From NCBI GenBank assembly GCA_015233615.1, contig JADFXJ010000016.1, positions 1-44,463 of the forward strand: a stretch of DNA of 44,463 nucleotides, in the 5' to 3' direction. Source of the stretch: Nitrospirota bacterium (GTDB taxonomy: Bacteria > Nitrospirota > Thermodesulfovibrionia > Thermodesulfovibrionales > Magnetobacteriaceae). Below, in pieces: positions 25,127-32,967 of this stretch (position 1 is its first letter; every line of letters begins with the position of its first letter). The notes under the pieces are model-generated. The model was not told the DNA's origin. It saw nothing but the letters and a program-made list of their open reading frames with translations, and made no database searches. The translations under genes were made by a program, and so were the position numbers.

Positions 25127-25897
25127 TTATAAAAACAATTCCTGAATTTTTTGCTTTAAATTGTCTTTCAATTTGGTGATTTTTGAAGCTTCATATTTGA
25201 TGTGTATAAAATTCTTCAAATCTGTAGGAATGTCGTCAACATTTTGTGTTGTCAGAATGACCTCTTTTTCAATGGCATGTGCATAGCCAACTTCATAAAA
25301 CACATTTGGATTTTTGCCTGTCATGTCTGCAACGATTACGTGAGAAGTTCGTATAAATTCATATATTTTTTTAATTATTCCACCGGTATACTGAATTCCA
25401 TCCGCCCGTTTACAAATAAAGCCAAGTTCCTCAACGGCTCCTTTTATGCCAAGCTTATAAACATCTTCAAATTTGTCGTCAAAAGGCATACAAACAAAAA
25501 TAAACTTGTTCTTAAGTCCTTCTTTTACGAATTTCATTAAATCCTCGTTTAAATTTGGCGATTTATTCAAGAATTTAAACTTTTGTCTGGGCAACGCATC
25601 TAAAAACTTATTGACAAGTATTTCTGTTACGTACTGCGATATTACAATAATAAAACATGCCGGGTTTTTTTCTGCCGCCATTTTTGCTACTTCAAGGCCA
25701 CCTTCGCTAAGTCCAAAAAAAGGTATATAAACATCACAAATAACAATATCATAGAATTCTTTATGAATGGCCTTAAGCGCCTCTTCAGAATTAAGACAGC
25801 TTGTAACATGAAAATTATCGGCTTGTAAAAAAGGTTTTACAGATTCAATAAAATCCTCCTCGTCGTCAACTAAAAGAATCCTGGGTATTATTGCCAT
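25127..25897 (-). CDS. Response regulator: receiver domain fused to a TIR/deoxyribosyltransferase-like effector
   Basis: A 256-residue two-domain protein. Residues 5-125 form a receiver domain: ILLVDDEED (Asp11, Asp12), phospho-acceptor Asp55 in VICDVYIPF, and Lys112 in FLNKSP. Residues 132-256 form a TIR-like or nucleoside 2-deoxyribosyltransferase-like domain: FIFVCMPFDDKFEDVYKLGI, CKRADGIQYTGGIIKKIYEFI, VIVADMTGKNPNVFYEVGYAHA and VILTTQNVDDIP. Asp191 and Glu202 are likely active-site residues. Such domains occur in antiphage effectors that cleave nucleotides or NAD; activity here is inferred. No DNA-binding domain is present. The gene overlaps the kinase gene by 32 nt and has its own GGAGG inside it. 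Confidence 0.82.
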   Translation of the reverse strand: MAIIPRILLVDDEEDFIESVKPFLQADNFHVTSCLNSEEALKAIHKEFYDIVICDVYIPFFGLSEGGLEVAKMAAEKNPACFIIVISQYVTEILVNKFLDALPRQKFKFLNKSPNLNEDLMKFVKEGLKNKFIFVCMPFDDKFEDVYKLGIKGAVEELGFICKRADGIQYTGGIIKKIYEFIRTSHVIVADMTGKNPNVFYEVGYAHAIEKEVILTTQNVDDIPTDLKNFIHIKYEASKITKLKDNLKQKIQELFL

Positions 25898-27149
25898 CCC
25901 TGCCCTCCTGTTTTATGGGAAGCGTAACCGTAAATGTAGTCTTAGCTCCCGAACTACTTTCGACTTTTATTCGCCCTCCATGAAGTTCCACTGCCTTTTT
26001 TACCAAATAGAGCCCAACTCCAAAGCCTGTTTTTTTAGTGGTGTAATGCAAGTTGAAAATCTTGTCCAACTCCCTTTTGTAGATTCCTATGCCATTGTCG
26101 GTAACCGTTATTTCAACATATCCTTCAATTTCTTTAACCGTTATTTCAATTCTCCCTCTATCTGGCTCACAAGCATCTACAGCATTTATTAAAAGATTTG
26201 AAATTATTTGATTTAAGGATTCTTTATCGGCTTGAATCATTATCTTTTCGTTACTTATATCATATTCTATATCATAACGGTCGTCACGTAATCGAAGCAT
26301 TTCTATATTATCACTTACGATCTCATTTAAGTTTACCTCACTAAAATGAGGTTGCTTTCCACCCAAATAGCTTAAATCGTCAAGTCGTCTTTTTATAGAT
26401 TTAAAGTAATTACTGCTTTTTGAAATTAAATTCTTAACCGTATTTAAATCGATCTCCTTATTTTCCATAAAAAGCTTCATAACTTTAGAAATAGTAAAGT
26501 CGATAGATTCAAGATTGTTTTTCAATTCATGCACTATAGGCCTTACTAATTCGCCAACCTGCTTCAGAAATTCGGTATCCTCTTCCTTTGCTTCAAAAAT
26601 CTCTTCTACTAAATTAAGCGAATTAAGCTTTTGTTCAAGGAGGTGCGACTTATTCTCCCATTCGATTTTCTCTTTTACTAAACGTCTGATATTTTCTTTT
26701 AAATATCCCACTTCTATTTTTTGATCTTCTATTTCGCGTAATTCCTTTTTATTTTGTATAAGATTTTTAATTGAAGTTGCGTATTCATTTGGATCTAATG
26801 GTTTAGTAAAATAGCCATCACAACCACTTTCCATTACCTTATCAATAAAAGATGCCTCACCAAGTGCTGTTAACATTATAACAGATAAATCTGGAGCCAT
26901 TTTTTTTACTTTTTTTAAGACTTCTATACCGTCCATAACTGGCATCAGAATATCTAACGATACTAAATTAATTCTTTTGTCAACTAACAAATCAACTTCT
27001 AATATTTTTAAGGCATCTTTACCATTTTTTGCTATTATAACGTCTAAATCATGACTTTTAAGTACAATTGATAATGACTCGGCAATAATGCGGTCATCCT
27101 CCACAATTAAAACAGTAGGCATTTCTTTATCTAAGTATTTTTTACTCAT
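25866..27149 (-). CDS. Hybrid sensor histidine kinase with N-terminal receiver domain
   Basis: A 427-residue soluble kinase. Residues 12-130 are a receiver domain: VLIVEDDR, Asp66 in SLDILMPVMDG, and Lys116 in YFTKPLDP. A coiled coil (about 130-200) follows. The dimerisation/phosphotransfer helix has VRPIVHELKNNLESI with His207. The ATPase domain shows NQIISNLLINAVDAC (N box), VTDNGIGI (G1) and KKTGFGVGLYLVKKAVELHGG (G2). There is no membrane segment or periplasmic sensor, so its input is cytosolic or arrives through its own receiver. It is transcribed first, from a TTGACA-16-TATACG promoter, and overlaps the TIR-like regulator gene, presumably its phosphorylation target. Confidence 0.9.
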   Translation of the reverse strand: MSKKYLDKEMPTVLIVEDDRIIAESLSIVLKSHDLDVIIAKNGKDALKILEVDLLVDKRINLVSLDILMPVMDGIEVLKKVKKMAPDLSVIMLTALGEASFIDKVMESGCDGYFTKPLDPNEYATSIKNLIQNKKELREIEDQKIEVGYLKENIRRLVKEKIEWENKSHLLEQKLNSLNLVEEIFEAKEEDTEFLKQVGELVRPIVHELKNNLESIDFTISKVMKLFMENKEIDLNTVKNLISKSSNYFKSIKRRLDDLSYLGGKQPHFSEVNLNEIVSDNIEMLRLRDDRYDIEYDISNEKIMIQADKESLNQIISNLLINAVDACEPDRGRIEITVKEIEGYVEITVTDNGIGIYKRELDKIFNLHYTTKKTGFGVGLYLVKKAVELHGGRIKVESSSGAKTTFTVTLPIKQEGRDGNNTQDSFS

Positions 27150-27157
27150 TATTTAAG

Positions 27158-27185
27158 CGTATAGTATAGTTGACCCCATTGTCAA
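27158..27185 (-). promoter_or_regulatory. Promoter of the kinase/TIR-like pair
   Basis: On the minus strand, TTGACA (27185-27180) and TATACG (27163-27158) are 16 bp apart, just upstream of the kinase start. The region is very AT-rich. On the plus strand a CGTTATA/TATAACG inverted repeat lies near 27249-27271. Confidence 0.5.
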
Positions 27186-27366
27186 GAAAAATAATTACTA
27201 TATTTACGTCAAATACAGTATAACATTTGATTATTTTCATTGTTTTATCGTTATAATATAATAATATAACGTACGATAACCATAGTCGGGCAAACGCTGT
27301 AAACCCGTTTCATCTGAATATAAAGCGGTGGCAACTGAGAATATACTGAGAACACATGGAGGCTAA

Positions 27367-27803
27367 ATGAAGGCATTACCCGATAACTCATATAGCTTCA
27401 TACCCGTCGCCAACGATAACGGCAGAGTTCTGTATCTCTTGATTCGCCACGTAAAGGGCGTACACTGGGCATTTCCAAAGGGCCACGCAAACGAGGACGA
27501 GAAAGCTATAGAAGCGGCCAAAAGAGAACTTGCCGAAAAGACCGGAATCACGGATTACTCCATCATCGGTGATATCACTTTCAGAGAACAATATACCTTT
27601 TAGCGGGAGTGGCAGATATACGACAAAACCGTAGAATATTTCCTTGCTCTGGCAAATGACGTTAACACAATCGAAGTTAACTCCAGGTAGCCGAAGTCTC
27701 CGACTTCAAGTGGGCGACCTACGAAGAAGCCTCGGCTTAATCACTTTTGAGGAAAGCAGAGCCATCTTGAAACGTGTAAATTTATACTCGACGGCCGCTA
27801 AAT
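27367..27803 (+). pseudogene. NUDIX hydrolase, degenerate duplicate
   Basis: Near-identical at its start to the intact NUDIX gene at 28325, including the upstream ATACTGAGAA and CATGGAGGCTAA. The frame (ATG at 27367) runs through GHANEDEKAIEAAKRELAEKTGI and then meets TAG at 27601-27603, where the intact copy reads CGG. Further frameshifts follow (for example near 27685 and 27720). In the NUDIX box the motif REL-AEE is changed to REL-AEK, losing a metal-binding Glu. The damage is old enough to include both catalytic and frame lesions. Confidence 0.85.
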
Positions 27804-28013
27804 AAGCAACGGCTGCTACAGTCTTCTCCGATTCCCTGTGTTGGCGGTTCTTCGGCGACGAACTCATCAAGCGCTGCAGTGGCACCCTCCTGCTTGGACG
27901 TGCGGTTGATATGGTCTAACGTTTTTATCCACATGGCGAGTCGAGAAGAAAAATTAGCTCTTGCCGTAGCCGTTCGGGTAAAATAAGGATATAGACTTTA
28001 ACGTGGAGGGAAT

Positions 28014-28253
28014 ATGCGAACTTACACAATTGAATTTCCTAATGCTGTACACACGGAAGCTCTTCCTTTAAATCAGGAATTAGCCCGCTATGCGGTTGCC
28101 GGCGTTCTTTATGTCAAAGGATATATTTCCGGAAAAGAAGCCCGGGAAATAACGGGGGATAGCCGCCGCAAATTCGAGGAAAATATGGCAGAGTACGGTT
28201 TCTCAATAATACCCGATACAGATGAAGATATCCAATTAGAATTAAATGCCTGA
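28014..28253 (+). CDS. UPF0175-family protein (antitoxin-like)
   Basis: A 79-residue UPF0175 protein. The pattern LNQELARYAVAGVLYVKGYISGKEAREITGDSRRKFEENMAEYGF is typical; many members are antitoxins partnered with DUF3368 PIN-domain toxins. It has a clear ribosome binding site (GGAGGG) 6 bases before ATG. No PIN toxin is next to it. It lies between the two NUDIX copies, so it was probably enclosed when the NUDIX segment duplicated. Confidence 0.82.
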   Translation: MRTYTIEFPNAVHTEALPLNQELARYAVAGVLYVKGYISGKEAREITGDSRRKFEENMAEYGFSIIPDTDEDIQLELNA

Positions 28254-28324
28254 TTTTTCATGACAATTGATCCACTGAATATATAGCTGCAACCGGGAAC
28301 ATACTGAGAAAACATGGAGGCTAA

Positions 28325-28792
28325 GTGAAGGCATTACCCGATAACTCATATGGCGTCATACCCGTCGGCAACGACAGAGTCGGAATTCTTTATCTCTTGA
28401 TTCGCCACGTAAACGGCGGGCACTGGGCATTTCCAAAGGGCCACGCAAACGAGGGAGAGGAAGCTATAGAAGCGGCCAGGAGAGAACTTGCCGAAGAGAC
28501 CGGGATCACGGATTACTCCATCATCGGGAGCATCACTTTCAGAGAGCAATATACCTTCCGGCGGGAGGGGCAGATATACGACAAAACAGTACAATACTTC
28601 CTTGCTCAGGTAAACGACGCTGACACCGTTGAAGTTATACCTCAGCAAGCCGAAGTCTCCGACTTCAAATGGGTGCCCTACGAAGAGGCCCTCGGCTCAA
28701 TCACTTTTGAGGAAAGCAGAGAACTCCTGAAACGCGTAAATTTATACTTGACGACCACGCTTCCTTTACCGTCCTCACTTTACGGAAAATAA
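28325..28792 (+). CDS. NUDIX hydrolase
   Basis: A 155-residue NUDIX hydrolase. The NUDIX box is complete: GHANEGEEAIEAARRELAEETGI fits GX5EX7REUXEEXGU. Downstream YFLAQV and EVSDFKWVPYEEAL are typical of diadenosine polyphosphate (MutT/Ap4A) hydrolases. That substrate is inference; the family cleaves nucleoside diphosphates linked to another group. The start is GTG at 28325 behind GGAGG (CATGGAGGCTAAGTG); the degenerate duplicate has ATG at the same place. It is the functional member of the pair. Confidence 0.9.
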   Translation: MKALPDNSYGVIPVGNDRVGILYLLIRHVNGGHWAFPKGHANEGEEAIEAARRELAEETGITDYSIIGSITFREQYTFRREGQIYDKTVQYFLAQVNDADTVEVIPQQAEVSDFKWVPYEEALGSITFEESRELLKRVNLYLTTTLPLPSSLYGK

Positions 28793-29169
28793 ACCGTAAA
28801 TATTATATAGACGTATATAACCTTTCTATAGCTTTTAATTTCCGTTTGACTATGCTTAGTTGTACGTTCTAAAATAGCTCATGGATTATAAGTTGCATTT
28901 TCGATTTAAAAAAAAGAGTACTTATACCAGGTCGCATACATAAGAGTAACACAAGTACAAGAGATGAGGAGGGGAAGGCTTTCCCCTCGCTTTGGCCGCA
29001 AAAAGCGCGGCCGCCGCTACCCCTTCTGCGGGGGAGAGCCCCCGCAACGCCCCCCAGGGACTGCCAAAACGCAGGGTATCGATAATCTCACATTACTCGT
29101 ATGATTGCCAATTGGCGTTGGCAGGCATCATGGCCGAAAGCCCGACGAATGTTGAGAGGAGGTGCCGCA
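28793..29169. other. Intergenic region with repeat copy B
   Basis: AT-rich to about 28945, then the dispersed repeat (see 28946-29068), then about 100 bases with no gene. GAGGAGG ends 8 bases before the MNT-type start at 29170. A plus-strand frame through the repeat (28992-29249) is not credible as a gene. Confidence 0.5.
28946..29068 (+). repeat. Dispersed repeat, copy B
   Basis: The inverse-orientation partner of copy A at 2790-2930. It contains GATGAGGAGGGGAAGGC, TTTCCCCTCGCTTTGG, CCGCTACCCCTTCT and a strong hairpin, TGCGGGGG-AGAG-CCCCCGCA. The ends are approximate. Confidence 0.75.
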
Positions 29170-29508
29170 ATGGAAAAGACAATATCGTATCCGGTTGTGA
29201 CGGAGGCGTTGCTGGCAGAGATCGTTCAACGGATTCGCTCTGCCGGTGATCCTTTGAAAATCGTGCTCTTCGGCTCTATCGCACGCGGACAGGCCCGGCC
29301 GGACAGTGATCTCGATCTGTTGGTTATCGGGCAATCCCCTATGCCGCGATACAAGAGATCGGCGCGGTACCGGCGCGCTCTTACCGGCGCCTTTCCTTCT
29401 AAGGGTATAGTCGTTTGGACACCGTAGGAAGTGCAGGAGTGGAGCCACGTATCTAATGCTTTCATAACCACCGCGCTTGCCCAGGGGAGAGTTCTCTATG
29501 AAAGATAA
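29170..29508 (+). pseudogene. MNT-type nucleotidyltransferase, interrupted by TAG
   Basis: An antitoxin-type minimal nucleotidyltransferase of the MNT/HEPN pair. The start is ATG at 29170 with a GAGGAGG ribosome binding site. Motifs are KIVLFGSIARGQARPDSDLDLLVI (GSxxxG...DxD). A TAG at 29425-29427 stops it after 85 codons, but the same frame continues EVQEWSHVSNAFITTALAQ and GRVLYER to TAA at 29506-29508, the usual C-terminus. One base change (GAG to TAG) explains this. A truncated active protein is possible, because the catalytic motifs precede the stop. Confidence 0.82.
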
Positions 29509-29640
29509 CCTGGCTTTGGCCCATGGATGGATTCGTAAAGCTGACAGTGATCTCTACGACGCGCGTCGCACGGTACTCAGTGAGGGGCGGGCCATGCAGA
29601 TAGCCAGCAGCCAGGCCGGTAGTATTGCCTCTACCGGTTA
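29499..29640 (+). pseudogene. HEPN-domain toxin, truncated remnant
   Basis: The ATG at 29499 overlaps the end of the nucleotidyltransferase frame, as in intact MNT/HEPN pairs. It encodes MKDNLALAHGWIRKADSDLY and then DARRTVLSEG, the typical first helix of these HEPN proteins. After about 31 codons the similarity breaks down; a CCAGCAGCCAGGCCG block hints at the next family segment. The rest, including the RxxxxH RNase motif, is missing. The remnant abuts the thioredoxin reductase gene end at 29647, which marks the island boundary. Confidence 0.7.
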
Positions 29641-29646
29641 CCCTGT

Positions 29647-30588
29647 TTACCCCCAGACGTATTTTCTCTTTTTCCTGTGGTGGATGTACTTATCGGCGGA
29701 CAGGGCTGCCACGCAACCGTTGGCGGCGGCTATTACCACCTGCCTGACCTCTACGCAGGAAACGTCGCCGGCGGCAAATACGCCGGGAATGTTCGTCTCC
29801 ATCATCCGATCCGTTAGAACGCATTCCTCGTCGCTGATGTCCACGGCAAAGTTCAGAAAATCCACTATGGGCTTACTTCCGTGGAGATAGACAAATACGC
29901 CGTCCATGGGCTTATATATCTCTTCGTTCGTGTCCTTGTTCACCATCAGAATGCCTTCTACCACGTCGCTGCCCCTGATCTCCGCTACCTTGTAATTCAA
30001 AAGTACGTCGACGTTATGCTCAACTAGTGTATGGTGCTCTTCTACCTTAACTTTGTTTGTAGGCGATATAAGGGAGACCTGTCCGGTTACGCGAGCTAAA
30101 ACGCCGGTTTCCTTTATGGCTTCCTCCGATTCTCCGACGACGCACACCTCCTTGTTACGGTAAAAGGCGGCGTCGCATATGGCGCAGTAGCTCACTCCCC
30201 TGCCCAGGAACTCCTTTTCGCCCTTAATGGACGGTTTCCTTCCCATAGAGCCGGTGGCTATTATCACCGTCTTACCTTCGTAGGTTTTCTCCATGGTAAA
30301 GACCTGCTTTATGTCTCCTTCCAGGTTTGCACCTATCACCTGTGCCTCCACGTACTCGGCCCCGAAGTTAACGGCCTGCTGCCTGAATATGCCGAGCAAT
30401 TCACTACCGGTTAGTGACTGGAGTACTCCGGGGTAGTTCTCTATCTTGTTGGTAAAGGCTAAAGCCCCGGCCGTGTGGGACTTGTCCAGAACGATAGTCT
30501 TAATGTTCAGCCTTGCAGTGTATTGAGCCGCGGTAAGTCCGGCAGGCCCTCCGCCTATTATTATCACGTCATATACGTTTTCGTCCAT
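29647..30588 (-). CDS. Thioredoxin reductase-like NAD(P)H:disulfide oxidoreductase
   Basis: A 313-residue low-molecular-weight thioredoxin reductase-type flavoprotein. FAD motif VIIIGGGPAGLTAAQYTARLN is at the N-terminus; the redox centre is YCAICDAAFY with Cys135 and Cys138. The NADPH-binding region (VCVVGESEEAIKETGVLA) deviates from the usual GGGxSA and lacks the second Gly run. C-terminal TNIPGVFAAGDVS is standard. The CAIC centre and altered nucleotide motif suggest partner or cofactor use different from standard TrxB; this is inference. It is the last gene of the menaquinone-proC run on the minus strand. Confidence 0.9.
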   Translation of the reverse strand: MDENVYDVIIIGGGPAGLTAAQYTARLNIKTIVLDKSHTAGALAFTNKIENYPGVLQSLTGSELLGIFRQQAVNFGAEYVEAQVIGANLEGDIKQVFTMEKTYEGKTVIIATGSMGRKPSIKGEKEFLGRGVSYCAICDAAFYRNKEVCVVGESEEAIKETGVLARVTGQVSLISPTNKVKVEEHHTLVEHNVDVLLNYKVAEIRGSDVVEGILMVNKDTNEEIYKPMDGVFVYLHGSKPIVDFLNFAVDISDEECVLTDRMMETNIPGVFAAGDVSCVEVRQVVIAAANGCVAALSADKYIHHRKKRKYVWG

Positions 30589-30658
30589 GTCTACCTCGAT
30601 TCGTTAATAAATAGGTCAACAAATATGTCAGCAAATAAGAAATATATTCTGAAATATT

Positions 30659-31837
30659 TCAAAAATATTTCAAGATATTGTAATAAGTATCTCTCTGGGC
30701 GGCTCTGAACCCGGCCGCCTTAATACCGTTTATTATATCATCCGTGGATATCTTATAGCTAACTCCGGCCGCTTTCACAACGTTTTCCTCCAGCATGGTG
30801 GAGCCGAAGTCGTTGGCGCCGAAACGCAGTGCCACCTGGGCCATTTTTATGCCCTGGGTGACCCATGACGCCTGAAGGTTGGCAACGTTGTCCAGGTACA
30901 GACGGGAAAATGCCAGCACCCGCAGGTAATCCACCCCGGTAGCCACGTTGGCCTCCGCCCCCAGCTCCGTGTTGCCCGGTTGGAACGTCCACGGTATGAA
31001 AGCCGTGAATCCTCCGGTTTCATCCTGAAGGGAGCGTATGTTTTCCAGGTGATCGATTATGTCGACGGGGCCCTCGACGGTACCAAACATCATCGTGGCG
31101 GTTGTCCTCATCCCCAAAAGGTGAGCCTCCCGCATGACTTCAAGCCATTGTCCGGAACGTATCTTCCTAGGGCTTATGGCCTCTCTTACGCCATCAGACA
31201 GTATCTCAGCCCCGCCGCCGGGGATAGAGTCAAGTCCGGCCGCCTTTAGCTCTTCGAGTGTCTCCCTCGTGGTTAAACCGGCGTTCTTCGCTATATGCTT
31301 TATTTCGGGCGGTGAAAAACCGTGTATGTTTATCCTGAACCGCTCCTTTATCTTGCGCAGAAGGGTTGTATAGTAGGCCAGGTACAGATCCGGGTTAAGA
31401 CCTCCCTGAATAAGTATTTGCGTGCCTCCCAGGGATATGGTCTCCTCAATCTTTTTAAACAGTTCTTCCTCTCCTATAACGTAAGCGTCGGGGGAATCCT
31501 TTTCCCTGTAGAAGGCGCAGAACCTGCACTTGTTAATACACACGTTGGTATAGTTAATGTTGCGGTCTATTACGAACGTAACCACACCTCCGCTACCATC
31601 GTCACTGCCGTCAATGCCGTTGGAACCGTTGGGATGAAGAGATTTCCTCTTTTCGTCCGCCATGCGTCCAAGCGTGAGGAGCGGCATCTCTTCTAATATC
31701 TTCAGTGCATCACCCCTGGATATTCTATCGCCCTTAATTGCGCCCGAAAGACCAACGCCAACCGGTATCCCGTTTGAAGGAATCCCGTTTGATTGTATTG
31801 CGAGCGATGGTATTGCATTTGATTGAATCGCGTTCAA
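30659..31837 (-). CDS. mqnC: Cyclic dehypoxanthinyl futalosine synthase
   Basis: A 392-residue radical SAM enzyme of the futalosine route to menaquinone; it cyclises dehypoxanthinyl futalosine. The [4Fe-4S] motif is CINKCRFCAFYR. Further family motifs are QGGLNPDLYLAYY, INIHGFSPPEIKH, DSIPGGGAEIL, TATMMFGTVEG and FIPWTFQPGNTEL. The start is TTG at 31837 behind AAGGAG, 3 nt after the mqnE stop. The first 25 residues are a low-complexity SNGIP/AIQSN repeat, and a Gly/Ser/Asp-rich insert lies near residues 70-83, both absent from usual family members. Confidence 0.94.
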   Translation of the reverse strand: MNAIQSNAIPSLAIQSNGIPSNGIPVGVGLSGAIKGDRISRGDALKILEEMPLLTLGRMADEKRKSLHPNGSNGIDGSDDGSGGVVTFVIDRNINYTNVCINKCRFCAFYREKDSPDAYVIGEEELFKKIEETISLGGTQILIQGGLNPDLYLAYYTTLLRKIKERFRINIHGFSPPEIKHIAKNAGLTTRETLEELKAAGLDSIPGGGAEILSDGVREAISPRKIRSGQWLEVMREAHLLGMRTTATMMFGTVEGPVDIIDHLENIRSLQDETGGFTAFIPWTFQPGNTELGAEANVATGVDYLRVLAFSRLYLDNVANLQASWVTQGIKMAQVALRFGANDFGSTMLEENVVKAAGVSYKISTDDIINGIKAAGFRAAQRDTYYNILKYF

Positions 31838-31840
31838 TTG

Positions 31841-32917
31841 TCAATTTCTCCTTATTTCAGCGTAGAAACAATCCCTTTCGACGGGAGTCTTACCGGCTTT
31901 TCTTATGAGGTGCTCCATCTCTTCGACCGTGAGCATCTCCTTAGAGTCGGCACCCGCACTGTGGGCTATCTTTTCTTCCACCACGGTGCCGTCGACGTCA
32001 TCGGCGCCAAAAAATAGGGATGCCTGAGTAATCTTTTCACCCAGCATTATCCAGTAAGCCTTTATGTGAGGGAAGTTATCCAGCACGAGGCGGCTTATGG
32101 CTATGGTCTTCAGGTCGTCTATTCCGGAGGGGAACTTTCCCTTAATATCCGAGTTGAGAGGCTGAAAGGCCAGCGGAATAAAAGCCTGGAAACCTCCGGT
32201 TGCCGCCTGTTGCTCCCTGAGCATAAAGAGGTGGTCCACCCTGTCCTCGTAAGACTCCACGTGGCCGTAAAGCATGGTGGCGTTAGTCTTTAAGCCCGTC
32301 GAGTGGGCAATCCCGTGGATAGCCAGCCACCTTGAGGCAGAAATTTTGTCGGGACAAAGTATTTGCCTCACGGACGGCGAAAAGATCTCGGCCCCGCCAC
32401 CGGGAAGGGCATCGAGACCACTCTTTTTTAAGGCAACCAGGGTATCTTCTATACCCAAGCCGCTTATCTTCGAGAAATAGTCGATCTCCACGGCTGTAAA
32501 GGCCTTTATATGAACGCCTGGAAAGGCGCTCTTTATAGCTGAAAGCAGATCCAGGTAAAAACTAAAGGGAAGGTCCGGGTGCAGGCCTCCGACTATGTGC
32601 ACCTCCGTAAAAGAAGATTTTACTGACACGAGCTTGTGTATGACTTCCTCTACCGACATGGTATAGGCGTCGTCTTGTCCTTTCGACCGGCTGAAGGCGC
32701 AAAACCGGCAGCGGTTAACGCACACGTTCGTGGGATTGACGTGGCGGTTTCTCGTGTAAAAGACCCGGTCGCCATACCGGTCGCGTGCTTTTTGGGCGGC
32801 AACCTCACCCAGGGTAAATATGTCGTCCGATTGAAACAATGCCAGCGCATCGTCTCTGTCAAGCCTCCGGCCCGAATTTATTTTTTCGATAACCTCTTCA
32901 AGCATAATTTTTTTCAT
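31841..32917 (-). CDS. mqnE: Aminofutalosine synthase
   Basis: A 358-residue radical SAM enzyme that joins 3-[(1-carboxyvinyl)oxy]benzoate and SAM to make aminofutalosine, an early futalosine-pathway step. The cluster motif is CVNRCRFCAFSRSKGQDDAYT. Other motifs are IVGGLHPDLPFSFYLDL, HIKAFTAVEIDYF, DALPGGGAEIFSP, NATMLYGHVES and FIPLAFQPLNSD. The length is normal. It is coupled to mqnC directly downstream. The other mqn genes are not in the window. Confidence 0.94.
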   Translation of the reverse strand: MKKIMLEEVIEKINSGRRLDRDDALALFQSDDIFTLGEVAAQKARDRYGDRVFYTRNRHVNPTNVCVNRCRFCAFSRSKGQDDAYTMSVEEVIHKLVSVKSSFTEVHIVGGLHPDLPFSFYLDLLSAIKSAFPGVHIKAFTAVEIDYFSKISGLGIEDTLVALKKSGLDALPGGGAEIFSPSVRQILCPDKISASRWLAIHGIAHSTGLKTNATMLYGHVESYEDRVDHLFMLREQQAATGGFQAFIPLAFQPLNSDIKGKFPSGIDDLKTIAISRLVLDNFPHIKAYWIMLGEKITQASLFFGADDVDGTVVEEKIAHSAGADSKEMLTVEEMEHLIRKAGKTPVERDCFYAEIRRN

Positions 32918-32967
32918 TCTCCGGTACTTTATTCGGTACTTCCTTGTCGGGGCTGATGTCTATGGCC

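Noticed and set aside
27782-27934. A 50-codon minus-strand frame containing KTLDHINRTSKQEGATAALDE
   Set aside because: It overlaps the end of the NUDIX pseudogene, has no good ribosome binding site and no family I can name; it could be a gene remnant, but support is too thin.
28992-29249. An 85-codon frame through the dispersed repeat
   Set aside because: It is low-complexity GC-rich repeat DNA and lies across the MNT gene start in another frame.
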